In this document: positions 44,713 to 53,700 of the stretch, piece after piece
Layout: every line of letters starts with the position of its first letter
How positions within the stretch are numbered: position 1 is the first letter of the stretch
NCBI RefSeq assembly: GCF_014282275.1
Contig: NZ_VFIA01000028.1
Location: forward strand, 1 to 64,000
Reading direction: 5' to 3'
Length of the DNA stretch: 64,000 nucleotides
DNA from: Spirosoma utsteinense
Lineage (GTDB): Bacteria; Bacteroidota; Bacteroidia; Cytophagales; Spirosomataceae
Translations under genes and position numbers: made by a program
Notes under the pieces: model-generated
Databases searched by the model: none
Seen by the model: only the letters and a program-made list of their open reading frames with translations
What the model was told of the DNA's origin: nothing

Positions 44713-46224
44713 ATGACAGACCCTATCCTGTATTGGAATGCCGTCGCGCTGGACGCGAACCGCATCAGCCATACAAATGAAAAGAAAGAGCAGACGGGTC
44801 CGGTTCTCAGCTCCCGGGCGCTGGCCATTGTTCATCTGGCTATGTACGATGCCTACATCGGCATTGACAACCCGGCGGGGCTATTACCGTACATCGCGCC
44901 CCAGCACCCACCGGAACCCGGTGCGCTGGTTGACGCTGCCGTAGCCGCAGCCGCCCACGCTACCTTATCCGCTTTGTTTCCCAGCCAGAAGGAATTTTTC
45001 GATGCCAAACTAACCGAAGCGGGCGGTACCATGAATCCGGGCCATGCGTTCGGGCTGCAGGTAGCCAGAGCAATACTGGCTGACCGAAAAAACGATCCGG
45101 ACGCCGGGTCTGTTGGCTATGTACCGTCGCAGGAACGGGGCCATCACAAAATCGACCCTGACAACCCGAATCAGGGCTTTTATGCCCCTTTTTACGGTGC
45201 CCGATCCAAAGGCTTTGCCATTACCAGCCGGCACGAACTGGATGCTCCCCCCTTCAACGACCCTGAATACGATGAAGCCGTGCGGCTGGTTCGTGAGAAA
45301 GGGATTGCTCCCGAGTTAATGGGCACTTTACCCATTGGCAGCACCCCCCGAACGCCCAACGAAACGCTGGTCGGCCTGTATTGGGGCTATGACGGGGCAG
45401 CCGGTCTGGGAACCCCACCCCGGCTGTACAATCAAATCATCCGTCGTCTTGCCATCTCCCGCGCAAATACGCCAGCTCAGAATGCCCATCTGTTTGCGCT
45501 GGTGAATGTAGCTATGGCCGACGCCGGCATCCTGGCCTGGGATCAGAAGTATTTCCATAACCTGTGGCGACCAGTCGTAGCTATCCGCGAACATGATGAG
45601 TCGATGGGCATGGCCACCGAAGCGAAAAATGAAGTTAAGGCAGGTTGTGATTCATCGTGGCTACCGCTGGGCGGTCCGGCGACCAACTCAATCAACCAAT
45701 CGGTCGTGATGCAGAAAACGTCCACTACCTTTCCGTTCAACCAGATTGTAACCGAGCGCCCTAAAAACTTCACGCCCAATTTTCCGGCCTACCCGTCCGG
45801 GCATGCCACCTTTGGTGCAGCCGCCCTGCACATAACCCGCCTTTTCTACGGCGATCTGGACAAGCCAGCGGGCGCGGCAGAAAACCCACTGGTTGGCAAC
45901 CGCGAAGGCGATACACTTTTCGACGGCCTTAATTTTGTGTCCGAAGAGCTGAACGGTGTCAATCAGGACAACCGGGGCACTATCCGCCCCCGGCACGTCC
46001 GGAGTTTCCCCGGCGGGTTGTGGCGCATGATCGAAGAAAATGGCCTGAGCCGGGTATTCCTTGGCGTACACTGGTTATTCGACGCGTTCGTCACTACCGA
46101 TGGCACGATGAACGGGCCTTTCGACACGAACCGGAATATTGGGGGTGTACCCCTGGGCTTGACCATTGCCGAAGACATTTTCTTAACGGGCATGAGCAAG
46201 TCTGCAGTAGGCGCCAGAGCCTAG
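44713..46224 (+). CDS. Vanadium-dependent haloperoxidase family protein
   Basis: 503 residues from ATG 44713 (MTDPILYWNAVALDANR, the usual family start). The vanadate-binding set is present: Lys and Arg in KYFHNLWRPVVAIRE, PAYPSGHATFGAAAL with the Ser-Gly-His loop, and the final Arg/His in LSRVFLGVHWLFDA. The family uses H2O2 to oxidise halides, or acts as a phosphatase of the same fold. No signal peptide is seen, unlike most neighbours; secretion by another route or a cytoplasmic role are both possible. Followed by a 17-bp-stem terminator. Confidence 0.85.
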   Translation: MTDPILYWNAVALDANRISHTNEKKEQTGPVLSSRALAIVHLAMYDAYIGIDNPAGLLPYIAPQHPPEPGALVDAAVAAAAHATLSALFPSQKEFFDAKLTEAGGTMNPGHAFGLQVARAILADRKNDPDAGSVGYVPSQERGHHKIDPDNPNQGFYAPFYGARSKGFAITSRHELDAPPFNDPEYDEAVRLVREKGIAPELMGTLPIGSTPRTPNETLVGLYWGYDGAAGLGTPPRLYNQIIRRLAISRANTPAQNAHLFALVNVAMADAGILAWDQKYFHNLWRPVVAIREHDESMGMATEAKNEVKAGCDSSWLPLGGPATNSINQSVVMQKTSTTFPFNQIVTERPKNFTPNFPAYPSGHATFGAAALHITRLFYGDLDKPAGAAENPLVGNREGDTLFDGLNFVSEELNGVNQDNRGTIRPRHVRSFPGGLWRMIEENGLSRVFLGVHWLFDAFVTTDGTMNGPFDTNRNIGGVPLGLTIAEDIFLTGMSKSAVGARA

Positions 46225-46241
46225 CCGATCAATCTTTCTTT

Positions 46242-46287
46242 ATAATAAAAAAGGTGGCTGGTTTCGACAGGCCACCTTTTTTATTAT
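46242..46287. terminator. Terminator, perfect 17-bp stem
   Basis: ataataaaaaaggtggc (46242-46258) and its exact complement (46271-46287); A-rich on one side and T-rich on the other, so active in both directions. Confidence 0.9.
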
Positions 46288-46322
46288 ACCCGTATCAAGT
46301 CTTCTCCGTCATGTGCTATTGC

Positions 46323-46401
46323 AACCAGCACCAGGGGCTTTTCCCACTGACAAGGTTGGTCGTATGAACCCTGCCAGTGGGCAAAGCCTCTGGTGCTGGT
46401 T
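46323..46401. repeat. Long hairpin, 27-bp arms
   Basis: 46323-46349 pairs with 46375-46401 (aaccagcaccag onward) with two mismatches and a 25-nt loop. It has no T-run and is not a terminator. The inner ccctgccagtg is also found at the start of the palindrome at 57687. Confidence 0.6.
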
Positions 46402-46439
46402 TGTTGGGGTATTTAGTGATTAGACAGCATGAGCCAGTC

Positions 46440-46467
46440 GTTTTTTCATAACTTACGATCACTTATT
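46440..46467 (+). repeat. 28-nt direct repeat, copy 1
   Basis: Matches 50015-50042 at 26 of 28 positions (gttttttcataacttacgat onward). Lies about 200 bp before the class V aminotransferase gene. Confidence 0.5.
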
Positions 46468-46527
46468 CTGTACAGGAAAAACGTCATAATGGCAAGGAAC
46501 AGTTGCCGATATCACTCGTGCCAATTT

Positions 46528-46609
46528 ACCAGCCCACAGCTAAAGCTGTGGGTCTTAATAGCACGATATTAATCAACGGTTTGTCCCCCGGTTTTAACCG
46601 GGGGCTGGT
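46528..46609. repeat. Composite REP-like element: two hairpins within outer arms
   Basis: Outer arms accagccc (46528-46535) and gggctggt (46602-46609) enclose cccacagc-taaa-gctgtggg (46533-46552) and cccccggtt-tt-aaccggggg (46585-46604). Such paired hairpins are typical of REP/IS200-type repeats. No coding sequence. Confidence 0.55.
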
Positions 46610-46666
46610 CGTTTTTTCAATCGACCCTTACCTAAACCAATCATATAACCCGTTTTTAAAGCAGCT

Positions 46667-47935
46667 ATGGCCAATCTCTCCAAACGCCAGTTCTTAAGAT
46701 CCATCGTCGGTACAGCGGCTTTATCGACCTGGGCGGGTCTGGACGAGACACTGGCAAAGGTGGCGTCTGTACCACCGGTAGCCCTGGCTCAGGAGGAGGA
46801 TTTCTGGGCCAGCATCCGAGCGGCCTACCCCGTCACGAAAGACTTTATCCAGCTCGAAAATGGGTACTATTCGCTGGCGGCACAGCCCGTGATGGATAGC
46901 TACCTGAAACATATTCAGCAGATAAACTCGGTGTCGTCCTACTACATGCGGACGCGCCAGGTCGACGATAAACGCGAATCCCAAACCCAACTGGCAAAAC
47001 TAGTAGGCTGCTCGCCCGACGAACTGATCATCACCCGCAATACCACCGAGTCGCTGGATACGGTCATTGGCGGACTGACCTGGAAAGCGGGCGACGAAGC
47101 CATTATGGTGCAACAGGATTACGGGGCCATGCAGGATATGTTCAAGCTTCAGGCCCGGCGACACGGGATTGTGAACCGGACCCTGTCATTGCCCAACCAC
47201 CCCAAATCGGACGCGGAGATTGTGAGCCTGTACGAAAAAGCCATCACGCCCAAAACCCGACTGCTGATGGTGTGCCACATGGTCAACATCACGGGCCAGA
47301 TTTTGCCCATTCGTCAGATCACCGAAATGGCCCATAAACACGGTGTTGAGGTACTGGTCGATGGAGCGCACGCCTTTGCCCAGTTGAATTACAAACTGGC
47401 CGACCTCGGTGGTTGCGACTACTACGCCAGCAGTTTGCACAAGTGGCTCGGTACGCCCCTGGGCGCGGGGATGCTGTATGTCCGGAAGGATAAGATCGCT
47501 GGTATCTGGCCGATGTTTGCCGACAGCAGCGTAGCCGATACGGATATTCGGAAGCTCAACCATACCGGAACGCACCCGGTGGCTACCGATCTGGCCATCC
47601 AGGATGCCATCAAGTTCCACGAACGTATTGGCATCGAGCGTAAAGAAGCCCGGCTGCGCTACCTGCAACGTTACTGGACCGATCAGGTACGGCATAACCC
47701 GAAAATCATCCTCAACACACCCGAAGACCCCGCCCGTTCCTGCGCCATCGCCAACGTAGGAGTAGCCGGAAAAACGCCCGCTGAACTGGCTAAAATCCTG
47801 TTCGACAACTACAAAATTTTCACTGTCGCCATCGACTCGCCCCCGGTACAGGGCGTGCGGGTAACACCCCATGTCTACACAACCACTGCCGAACTCGACG
47901 CCTTTGTCAAAGCGCTGAACGAACTGGCTGGGTAA
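46667..47935 (+). CDS. Tat-exported class V aminotransferase
   Basis: 422 residues. MANLSKRQFLRSIVGTAALS begins a twin-arginine-like signal (with KR in place of RR) and cleavage follows near ALAQ. The rest is a class V PLP enzyme of the isopenicillin N epimerase/cysteine-desulfurase-like type: ENGYYSLAAQPVMDSYL, TRNTTESLDTVIGGL, VLVDGAHAFAQL and the PLP Lys in ASSLHKWLGTPLG. It probably folds with PLP in the cytoplasm before Tat export. Substrate unknown. First of several Tat-signal enzymes in this region. Confidence 0.82.
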   Translation: MANLSKRQFLRSIVGTAALSTWAGLDETLAKVASVPPVALAQEEDFWASIRAAYPVTKDFIQLENGYYSLAAQPVMDSYLKHIQQINSVSSYYMRTRQVDDKRESQTQLAKLVGCSPDELIITRNTTESLDTVIGGLTWKAGDEAIMVQQDYGAMQDMFKLQARRHGIVNRTLSLPNHPKSDAEIVSLYEKAITPKTRLLMVCHMVNITGQILPIRQITEMAHKHGVEVLVDGAHAFAQLNYKLADLGGCDYYASSLHKWLGTPLGAGMLYVRKDKIAGIWPMFADSSVADTDIRKLNHTGTHPVATDLAIQDAIKFHERIGIERKEARLRYLQRYWTDQVRHNPKIILNTPEDPARSCAIANVGVAGKTPAELAKILFDNYKIFTVAIDSPPVQGVRVTPHVYTTTAELDAFVKALNELAG

Positions 47936-47971
47936 CAATACTCACTGATCAAAAGCTTAATCAATTAGTGT

Positions 47972-49963
47972 ATGAACCGAATACTTTTCCTCTTTTTCTT
48001 TACCTGCTCAGCGCTCGTGAGCGTCGCCCAAACGCCTGCGAAAAAGCGGCCGATCAACTCGAACGATATATATCGCCTGCAAACGCTAAGCGACCCGCAG
48101 GTATCGCCCGATGGCAAATGGATTGCGTACGGTTTGTCGACGGTCGACACCACAAAAGATAAACGTAGCTCCGATGTCTGGATGGTAAGTTACGATGGCA
48201 AGGAATCCATTCAGCTAACCAACAGCCCCGATCCGGAAGCGAGAGCACGCTTCAGTCCCGACGGCAAATACCTGTCGTTCATCTCCTCGCGGCAGGGCGC
48301 TACCAAAGGGCAAATCTGGCTGATGGACCGCCGGGGTGGCGAAGCCAGAAAATTGACCGACCTGAAAACCGATCTCGATGAATACGTCTGGTCGCCGGAT
48401 GGCAAAAAGATCGCGATGACTCTTCGTGATCCTGACTATGCCGACTCGGCCAAGACCAAAGTTCGCAAGCCTTACGTACTGGACCGCTACCATTTCAAGG
48501 CCGATGTAAAAGGCTATCTGGAAAAAGGCTCCCTGCATCTTTATATATATGATGTGGCTTCGAAGAAACTGGATACGCTCACGACGGGTAACTACGACGA
48601 AAACTCGCCGGTCTGGTCGCCGGATGGGTCGCAGCTCGCCTTTGTCAGTAACCGGAGCGAAGACCCCGACCGGAATCAGAACACCGACATTTATGTCATC
48701 GACGCCAAAAAAGGGTCAACCATAAAGCAGTTGACCACCTGGCCCGGCTCCGACAACAACCCCGAATGGAGTCCCGATGGCAAGCGGATTGCCTACACGC
48801 GTTCGACCGCATCGGGCAACTTTCTGATGTACGACCAGCCCGTTCTGGCCGTTATCAGCCGCGACGGTGGTGAGCCTACACTTCTCTCGAAAACACTGGA
48901 CCGCCCGGTCCGCAATCCACGCTGGGCGAAAGATGGACAATCCATTGGCGTACTGGTGCAGGACGACCGGCAGACTTATGTGGGTCAGTATACGCTCGAC
49001 GGCACGTTCACGAAAGTGATTAGCGGCAATCGGGCCTTTAGTGAGCTGGAGCCTGTGGCAAGCGGCAGTTGGGTTACCCTCATGAGCGACCCTCAAACGC
49101 CCGGTGAGTTGTATGCGGTTGAAAATGAAACGACCCGCCGGCTTACGCATGCGCACGATGCGTTTCTGGCCCCCCTCGAACTGGCAACGGTAGAAGGGTT
49201 CACGTCGAAGAGCAAAGACGGTGCGCAGGTATCCAACGTATTGTATAAGCCCGCCAACGCAGCGGCTACCAAAAAACTGCCCACTATTTTCTTCATTCAT
49301 GGCGGACCCGTTGCCCAGGATGAATTCAGCTTCGACCTGACCCGGCAACTGCTGGCGGCCGGGGGCTATGCGGTAGTAGCGGTCAATTACCGGGGCAGCA
49401 ATGGCCGGGGGCTCGACTATACCAAAGCCATCTATGCCGACTGGGGCAACAAGGAAGTGCTGGATATTCTGGGCGCTACCGATTATATGGTTGACAAAGG
49501 CATTGCCGACCCAGACCGGCTGGGCATTGGCGGCTGGAGCTATGGCGGTATCCTGACCAACTACACCATCGCCACCGACACCCGGTTTAAGGCTGCAGCC
49601 AGCGGAGCCGGTAGCTCATTGCAGTTGTCGATGTACGGCATTGACCAGTATACCAATCAGTATGAAAACGAGTTGGGCGCTCCCTGGAAAAACACCGACA
49701 AATGGCTGAAACTATCGTACCCGTTCCTGAAAGCCGACCGCATCAAAACGCCGACGTTGTTTATGGCGGGCGAGAAAGACTTCAATGTACCCACGGCGGG
49801 TAGCGAGCAGATGTTTCAGGCGCTACGGTCGTTGGGCATACCAACTCAGTTGATTATTTACCCGGGGCAGTTTCACGGCATTTCGGTGCCGAGCTACCAG
49901 AAAGACCGGGTTGACCGGTATCTTCAGTGGTTCGATAAGTACCTGAAGCCAAAAACAACGTAG
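47972..49963 (+). CDS. Secreted S9 prolyl-oligopeptidase-family peptidase
   Basis: 663 residues, signal peptide ending LVSVAQ. N-terminal propeller of WD40-like repeats (about 30-390, several SPDGKWIAY/FSPDGKYLSF/WSPDGKKIAM-type strands) and a C-terminal alpha/beta hydrolase: FFIHGGPVAQDEFSF, the nucleophile Ser in IGGWSYGGILTNY, Asp region GEKDFNVP and His in GQFHGISVP. It resembles acylaminoacyl peptidases (S9C), which act on short peptides. Starts 37 bp after the aminotransferase stop. Confidence 0.92.
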   Translation: MNRILFLFFFTCSALVSVAQTPAKKRPINSNDIYRLQTLSDPQVSPDGKWIAYGLSTVDTTKDKRSSDVWMVSYDGKESIQLTNSPDPEARARFSPDGKYLSFISSRQGATKGQIWLMDRRGGEARKLTDLKTDLDEYVWSPDGKKIAMTLRDPDYADSAKTKVRKPYVLDRYHFKADVKGYLEKGSLHLYIYDVASKKLDTLTTGNYDENSPVWSPDGSQLAFVSNRSEDPDRNQNTDIYVIDAKKGSTIKQLTTWPGSDNNPEWSPDGKRIAYTRSTASGNFLMYDQPVLAVISRDGGEPTLLSKTLDRPVRNPRWAKDGQSIGVLVQDDRQTYVGQYTLDGTFTKVISGNRAFSELEPVASGSWVTLMSDPQTPGELYAVENETTRRLTHAHDAFLAPLELATVEGFTSKSKDGAQVSNVLYKPANAAATKKLPTIFFIHGGPVAQDEFSFDLTRQLLAAGGYAVVAVNYRGSNGRGLDYTKAIYADWGNKEVLDILGATDYMVDKGIADPDRLGIGGWSYGGILTNYTIATDTRFKAAASGAGSSLQLSMYGIDQYTNQYENELGAPWKNTDKWLKLSYPFLKADRIKTPTLFMAGEKDFNVPTAGSEQMFQALRSLGIPTQLIIYPGQFHGISVPSYQKDRVDRYLQWFDKYLKPKTT

Positions 49964-50014
49964 GAATACATTGCATCAGTACGTCTCTTTTTAGCGTACC
50001 AGCAGAGATCACTT

Positions 50015-50042
50015 GTTTTTTCATAACTTACCATCGCTTATT
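50015..50042 (+). repeat. 28-nt direct repeat, copy 2
   Basis: Second copy of the repeat at 46440-46467, here 34 bp before the lipoprotein ATG at 50076, where a promoter or leader would lie. Confidence 0.5.
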
Positions 50043-50075
50043 TCGTTACCATTCTGGACCAAAATCAAAAGAAAT

Positions 50076-50540
50076 ATGAAGAAGTTACTTTACGTTTTCT
50101 GCCTGGGTTTTTCGCTTATTTCTGTTCAGGCCTGTAAGAAAGACACAGTTGAGCCAGCAGCACCGGTTGTAGTAGGTCGTTGGGAAGTAAATCGTGGTCA
50201 GTTGAGTGGCTTTATTGCTCCCTATACAAACCTTAATAATGCAGCTATTGACCTCTACTATTACGATTTCGGCTCCTTCGCATCACGCCTTGATATCCGT
50301 GCCGATAAGTCATTCACGAATAATCTACGGCAAGGTGGCGAAGTTGTCGATGCTGTCGGGACCTGGGAATACACGAGTCCGACGCTTACCCTTAACTACG
50401 ACGATGGAGACGATGAAGATTACACCTACACATCGGCGGCAGGCGTAGAAGAATTAGCTGCTGAGGCTCAGAACATAACCTTTCCATTAAGCGCGACCTC
50501 TTCTGCATCGGGTCAACTCCGATCTATTTATCGGAAATAA
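50076..50540 (+). CDS. Lipocalin-like small lipoprotein
   Basis: 154 residues from ATG 50076; the upstream ATG at 50013 would bury the signal. LGFSLISVQACKKD is a lipoprotein box followed by a charged linker and VVGRWEVNRGQLSGF, then beta strands (GTWEYTSPTLTLNYDDGDDE) as in the lipocalin-like family common in Bacteroidota. Ligand unknown. A strong terminator follows. Confidence 0.6.
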   Translation: MKKLLYVFCLGFSLISVQACKKDTVEPAAPVVVGRWEVNRGQLSGFIAPYTNLNNAAIDLYYYDFGSFASRLDIRADKSFTNNLRQGGEVVDAVGTWEYTSPTLTLNYDDGDDEDYTYTSAAGVEELAAEAQNITFPLSATSSASGQLRSIYRK

Positions 50541-50658
50541 GGTAACACGGCTTCAACGACTCACTTAATCATGTTACGCTACTAATACATGAAGTAATGG
50601 CCAAATAAACGTTTGACCCATTATTCTTTTGTAAAAATTCAAAGAGACAAAATAAATT

Positions 50659-50690
50659 AAAGGTGCTTTCTCCACGAAAGCACCTTTTTT
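50659..50690 (+). terminator. Rho-independent terminator after lipoprotein gene
   Basis: aaaggtgctttc (50659-50670) pairs with gaaagcaccttt (50676-50687), followed by Ts. Confidence 0.9.
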
Positions 50691-50790
50691 GTTGGCGTTA
50701 ATGTGTAAATTCACAACGCGCTATCAATGAATAAGTTAGTTTGTAATTTACTTTTATTTAATCTACGATAAATCCAAATCATCCGTCATC

Positions 50791-51975
50791 ATGTCATCAA
50801 CTTTATCTCGTCGGGACTGGCTTCGTGCCAGCGGTTTGTTAACAGCTGGTCTTACCGCAAGTTTTCATTTTGCTAAAGCAGCGCCCGCTACAACCTACGG
50901 GCAGTCGGTGTTTGTCGACGAATTTGCGCCGATAAAAACGGCCGGCATAGACTCGCCACCCGATACCATGCCCAAACTGCGGGCCCGGTTGCTGGCCAAC
51001 GAGAACCCGCTCGGTATTGCACCCAGCGCGAAGGAAGCCCTTACAAAAGCCGCCGACATTGGCAACCGCTACGCCTGGACGGAGTTCGCCGAGTTGAAGG
51101 GGATGATCGCAACCGATGAGGGCGTGAAACCGAATAACATCATGATGTCGCCGGGTTCATCGGACATTCTGATGGCCGCAGCCACCCACTTTGCCAAAGG
51201 GGGCGGTACGATTCTGACCAGTGCCATGACCTACGACGACCTCCTGGAACGGGCGCAAAAGCAGGGAGCTAAAATAGTGGCCCTGCCTATGACGAAAGAG
51301 TATAAGTTCGATCTGGCCGCTATTAAAGCCAAACTAACACCTGACGTCAAACTGGTTTACCTGGTTAACCCAAACAACCCAACCGGCACTATCCTGCCCG
51401 CGTCGGAACTGGAGGCTTTCTGTCGTGAGGTAGCGCCGAAAGTACCCGTATTCCTCGACGAAGCGTATATCGATTTTTACGAACCCGCCGAACGGCCCAA
51501 GCTGGGCAAGCTTGTGGCCGAAGGGCATAACGTAATTCTGGCCCGTACTTTCTCCAAAATCCACGGCTTTGCCGGACTGCGGCTGGGTTACGCCATTGCA
51601 ACCCCCGAGACGCTGAAAATGCTGAAGCCTTATACTAACGGTGAATTTGCCGTGAGTATCACCACGCTTATGGCCGGTATTGCCAGCTACCAGGACAAAG
51701 ACTGGCAGAACCACTGCCGCGCCGAAAATGCCAAAGCGCGCGACTACACGGCCAAAGCCCTTACCGGCCTGGGCTACGAGGTCATTCCCTCATCGGCCAA
51801 CTTCATGCTGTTCCCCATCCGGATGAAAACCAAGTCGTTTAGCGAGCAGATGTTCGCCAGCGGCATTGGCATTCAAACCCGCGATTTCAACGGACAACCC
51901 TACTGCCGTGTCAGCATTGGGACTATGGATGAAATGGCCATGTTCATTGATGGATTCAAAAAGGTAGTTGGGTAA
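50791..51975 (+). CDS. Exported aminotransferase, HisC-like class I/II
   Basis: 394 residues. MSSTLSRRDWLRASGLLTAG is a twin-arginine signal with cleavage near FAKA. The enzyme domain is fold-type I, closest to histidinol-phosphate aminotransferase: LLANENPLGIAPSAKEALTK, NPNNPTGTILP, VFLDEAYIDFYEP, and the PLP Lys in ARTFSKIHGFAGLRLGYA. An exported enzyme is unlikely to serve histidine synthesis; it may convert external amino acids. A long hairpin separates it from the amine oxidase gene. Confidence 0.85.
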   Translation: MSSTLSRRDWLRASGLLTAGLTASFHFAKAAPATTYGQSVFVDEFAPIKTAGIDSPPDTMPKLRARLLANENPLGIAPSAKEALTKAADIGNRYAWTEFAELKGMIATDEGVKPNNIMMSPGSSDILMAAATHFAKGGGTILTSAMTYDDLLERAQKQGAKIVALPMTKEYKFDLAAIKAKLTPDVKLVYLVNPNNPTGTILPASELEAFCREVAPKVPVFLDEAYIDFYEPAERPKLGKLVAEGHNVILARTFSKIHGFAGLRLGYAIATPETLKMLKPYTNGEFAVSITTLMAGIASYQDKDWQNHCRAENAKARDYTAKALTGLGYEVIPSSANFMLFPIRMKTKSFSEQMFASGIGIQTRDFNGQPYCRVSIGTMDEMAMFIDGFKKVVG

Positions 51976-51988
51976 AGGAAGGAGTCAC

Positions 51989-52080
51989 TAAGTTGGTAAG
52001 TCGGTGCGTCGGTCAGTGGCTGACGCATCGGAAAAATACGCTACGTCAGCCACTGACCGACGCACTGACTTACCAACTTA
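51989..52080. repeat. 37-bp-arm hairpin between aminotransferase and amine oxidase genes
   Basis: Arms 51989-52025 and 52044-52080 (taagttggtaagtcggtgcg onward) pair with a single mismatch around an 18-nt loop. It lies 14 bp after one stop and 12 bp before the next ATG (52092), with a repeated taccaactta before that ATG. A transcript through it would carry a very stable stem; it might limit readthrough or be a REP-like insertion. Confidence 0.75.
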
Positions 52081-52091
52081 CCAACTTAATT

Positions 52092-53663
52092 ATGACACGA
52101 AGAGACTTCATAAACGCAACAAGTGCCAGTTATGCCAGCATGCTGGCCTGGGGTATGATACAGCCTGCCCCAGCCTCGGCACTGAATCTACCCGCCAACG
52201 GCCAAACCAGAGACGGTAAAGGTCGTAAAGTGATCATCTTAGGGGCAGGCCTGGCTGGTTTGACCACCGCCTACGAACTGGGTAAGCTTGGCTATGACTG
52301 CACGATTCTCGAAGCACGGTCGCGCTCCGGGGGGCGGGTCTGGACCGTTCGGGGGGGCACCAAAGAAACCGAACTGACCGGCACCGACCAGACCTGCCAG
52401 TTTGGAAACGGCCTGTATTTCAACGGGGGGGCCGCCCGCATTCCGCACCACCACCAGATTACCTTACAGTACTGCCGTGAACTGGGGGTACCGCTGGAGC
52501 TCTTCAACGGCTCCAATGAATCGGCTTATCTGTACAACGAAGGCGGAGCAGGTGAGTTGGCCAATCGGCGCATGCGCATCAGCGACTACCACATGGATAT
52601 GCGCGGGTACACGTCCGAACTACTGGCCAAAGCCCTCGACCAGTCGACACTGGACCAGCAGCTGACTAAGGAAGACGTGGAGAAACTGGTCGACTTTCTG
52701 AAAAACGAAGGGGATCTCAATACTGGGCATCTTTACAAAGGCACGAATCGCCGGGGTTATAAAACCAAACGCGACCCCGGTGCGGGTAATACACCCGGCA
52801 ACCTGACCGATCCCTATGGACTGACCGATTTACTTCGTTCGGGCTTTATGCAGCCTGTTTTCTACAACAATGGCGACTACGCCTACGAGCAGCAGTCAAC
52901 ATTGTTACAGCCTGTTGGTGGCATGGATGCCATACCCAGAGCGCTTGAGTCGAAACTACCCGGCAAGATCATTTTCAACGCCCCCGTTACGGAGCTGCGC
53001 AAAACCGAAACCGGCGTTCGGGTCGTGTACACAAAAGACGGCAAGCCCGTTGAGATCAAAGGTGAATTCTGCGTGTGTACGCTTCCGCTACCTATGCTTA
53101 AAAACCTGGAATCCGATCTGTCGGGTACGGTAAAACGGGCAGCTGATTTTGTTCCGTACATGAAAACGGGCAAAATTGGTTTGCAATTCAAGCGTCGGTT
53201 CTGGGAAGAAGACGACAGCATCTATGGTGGTATCTCCCGCACCAACATGGACATTAATCAGATCTGGTACCCGTCGTTCGGCCTACAGGGTAAAAAGGGT
53301 GTTTTGATCGGCTATTATAATTTCTATAGTCGGGCCGAAGCGGTAGGCAACATGCCCATTGCCGAACGCGAGAAAATGGCCCTCACCCAGGGGGCAAAAA
53401 TTCACCCGCAATACCCGGCGGAGTTCGAAAACTCATTTTCACTGGCCTGGCACCGCATTCCTTACAGCGGGGGCGGCTGGGCTAACTACGACGACGCTAC
53501 CCGTAAAAAGTATTACCCCTCGCTGCTGGAACCGGATGGAAACATTTATTTCGCCGGTGAGCACACCACGTACCTGACCGCCTGGATGGCCGGGGCGTTT
53601 ACATCGGCCCTACGAACGGTAGAATCGATTCACGCCCGGGTGGGTGAGTACACGAAAAAGTAA
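52092..53663 (+). CDS. Tat-exported flavin amine oxidase
   Basis: 523 residues. Start 52092 gives MTRRDFINATSASYASMLAW, a twin-arginine signal; the open frame further up runs through the hairpin. FAD dinucleotide motif KVIILGAGLAGLTTAYELG with LEARSRSGGRVW, substrate region FNGGAARIPHHHQIT, and the C-terminal IYFAGEHTTYLTAWMAGAF place it with monoamine/L-amino-acid oxidases. The reaction gives an aldehyde or keto acid, ammonia and H2O2. Exported PLP enzymes lie upstream and a Hint protein follows 37 bp later. Confidence 0.88.
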   Translation: MTRRDFINATSASYASMLAWGMIQPAPASALNLPANGQTRDGKGRKVIILGAGLAGLTTAYELGKLGYDCTILEARSRSGGRVWTVRGGTKETELTGTDQTCQFGNGLYFNGGAARIPHHHQITLQYCRELGVPLELFNGSNESAYLYNEGGAGELANRRMRISDYHMDMRGYTSELLAKALDQSTLDQQLTKEDVEKLVDFLKNEGDLNTGHLYKGTNRRGYKTKRDPGAGNTPGNLTDPYGLTDLLRSGFMQPVFYNNGDYAYEQQSTLLQPVGGMDAIPRALESKLPGKIIFNAPVTELRKTETGVRVVYTKDGKPVEIKGEFCVCTLPLPMLKNLESDLSGTVKRAADFVPYMKTGKIGLQFKRRFWEEDDSIYGGISRTNMDINQIWYPSFGLQGKKGVLIGYYNFYSRAEAVGNMPIAEREKMALTQGAKIHPQYPAEFENSFSLAWHRIPYSGGGWANYDDATRKKYYPSLLEPDGNIYFAGEHTTYLTAWMAGAFTSALRTVESIHARVGEYTKK

Positions 53664-53700
53664 TGGTTTTCACGTTTGTGACGCTGACAAAAAATATACT

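Noticed and set aside
50791..51975. Cytoplasmic histidine-biosynthesis HisC
   Set aside because: The twin-arginine leader and lack of other his genes nearby make a biosynthetic role unlikely; kept as HisC-like exported aminotransferase.
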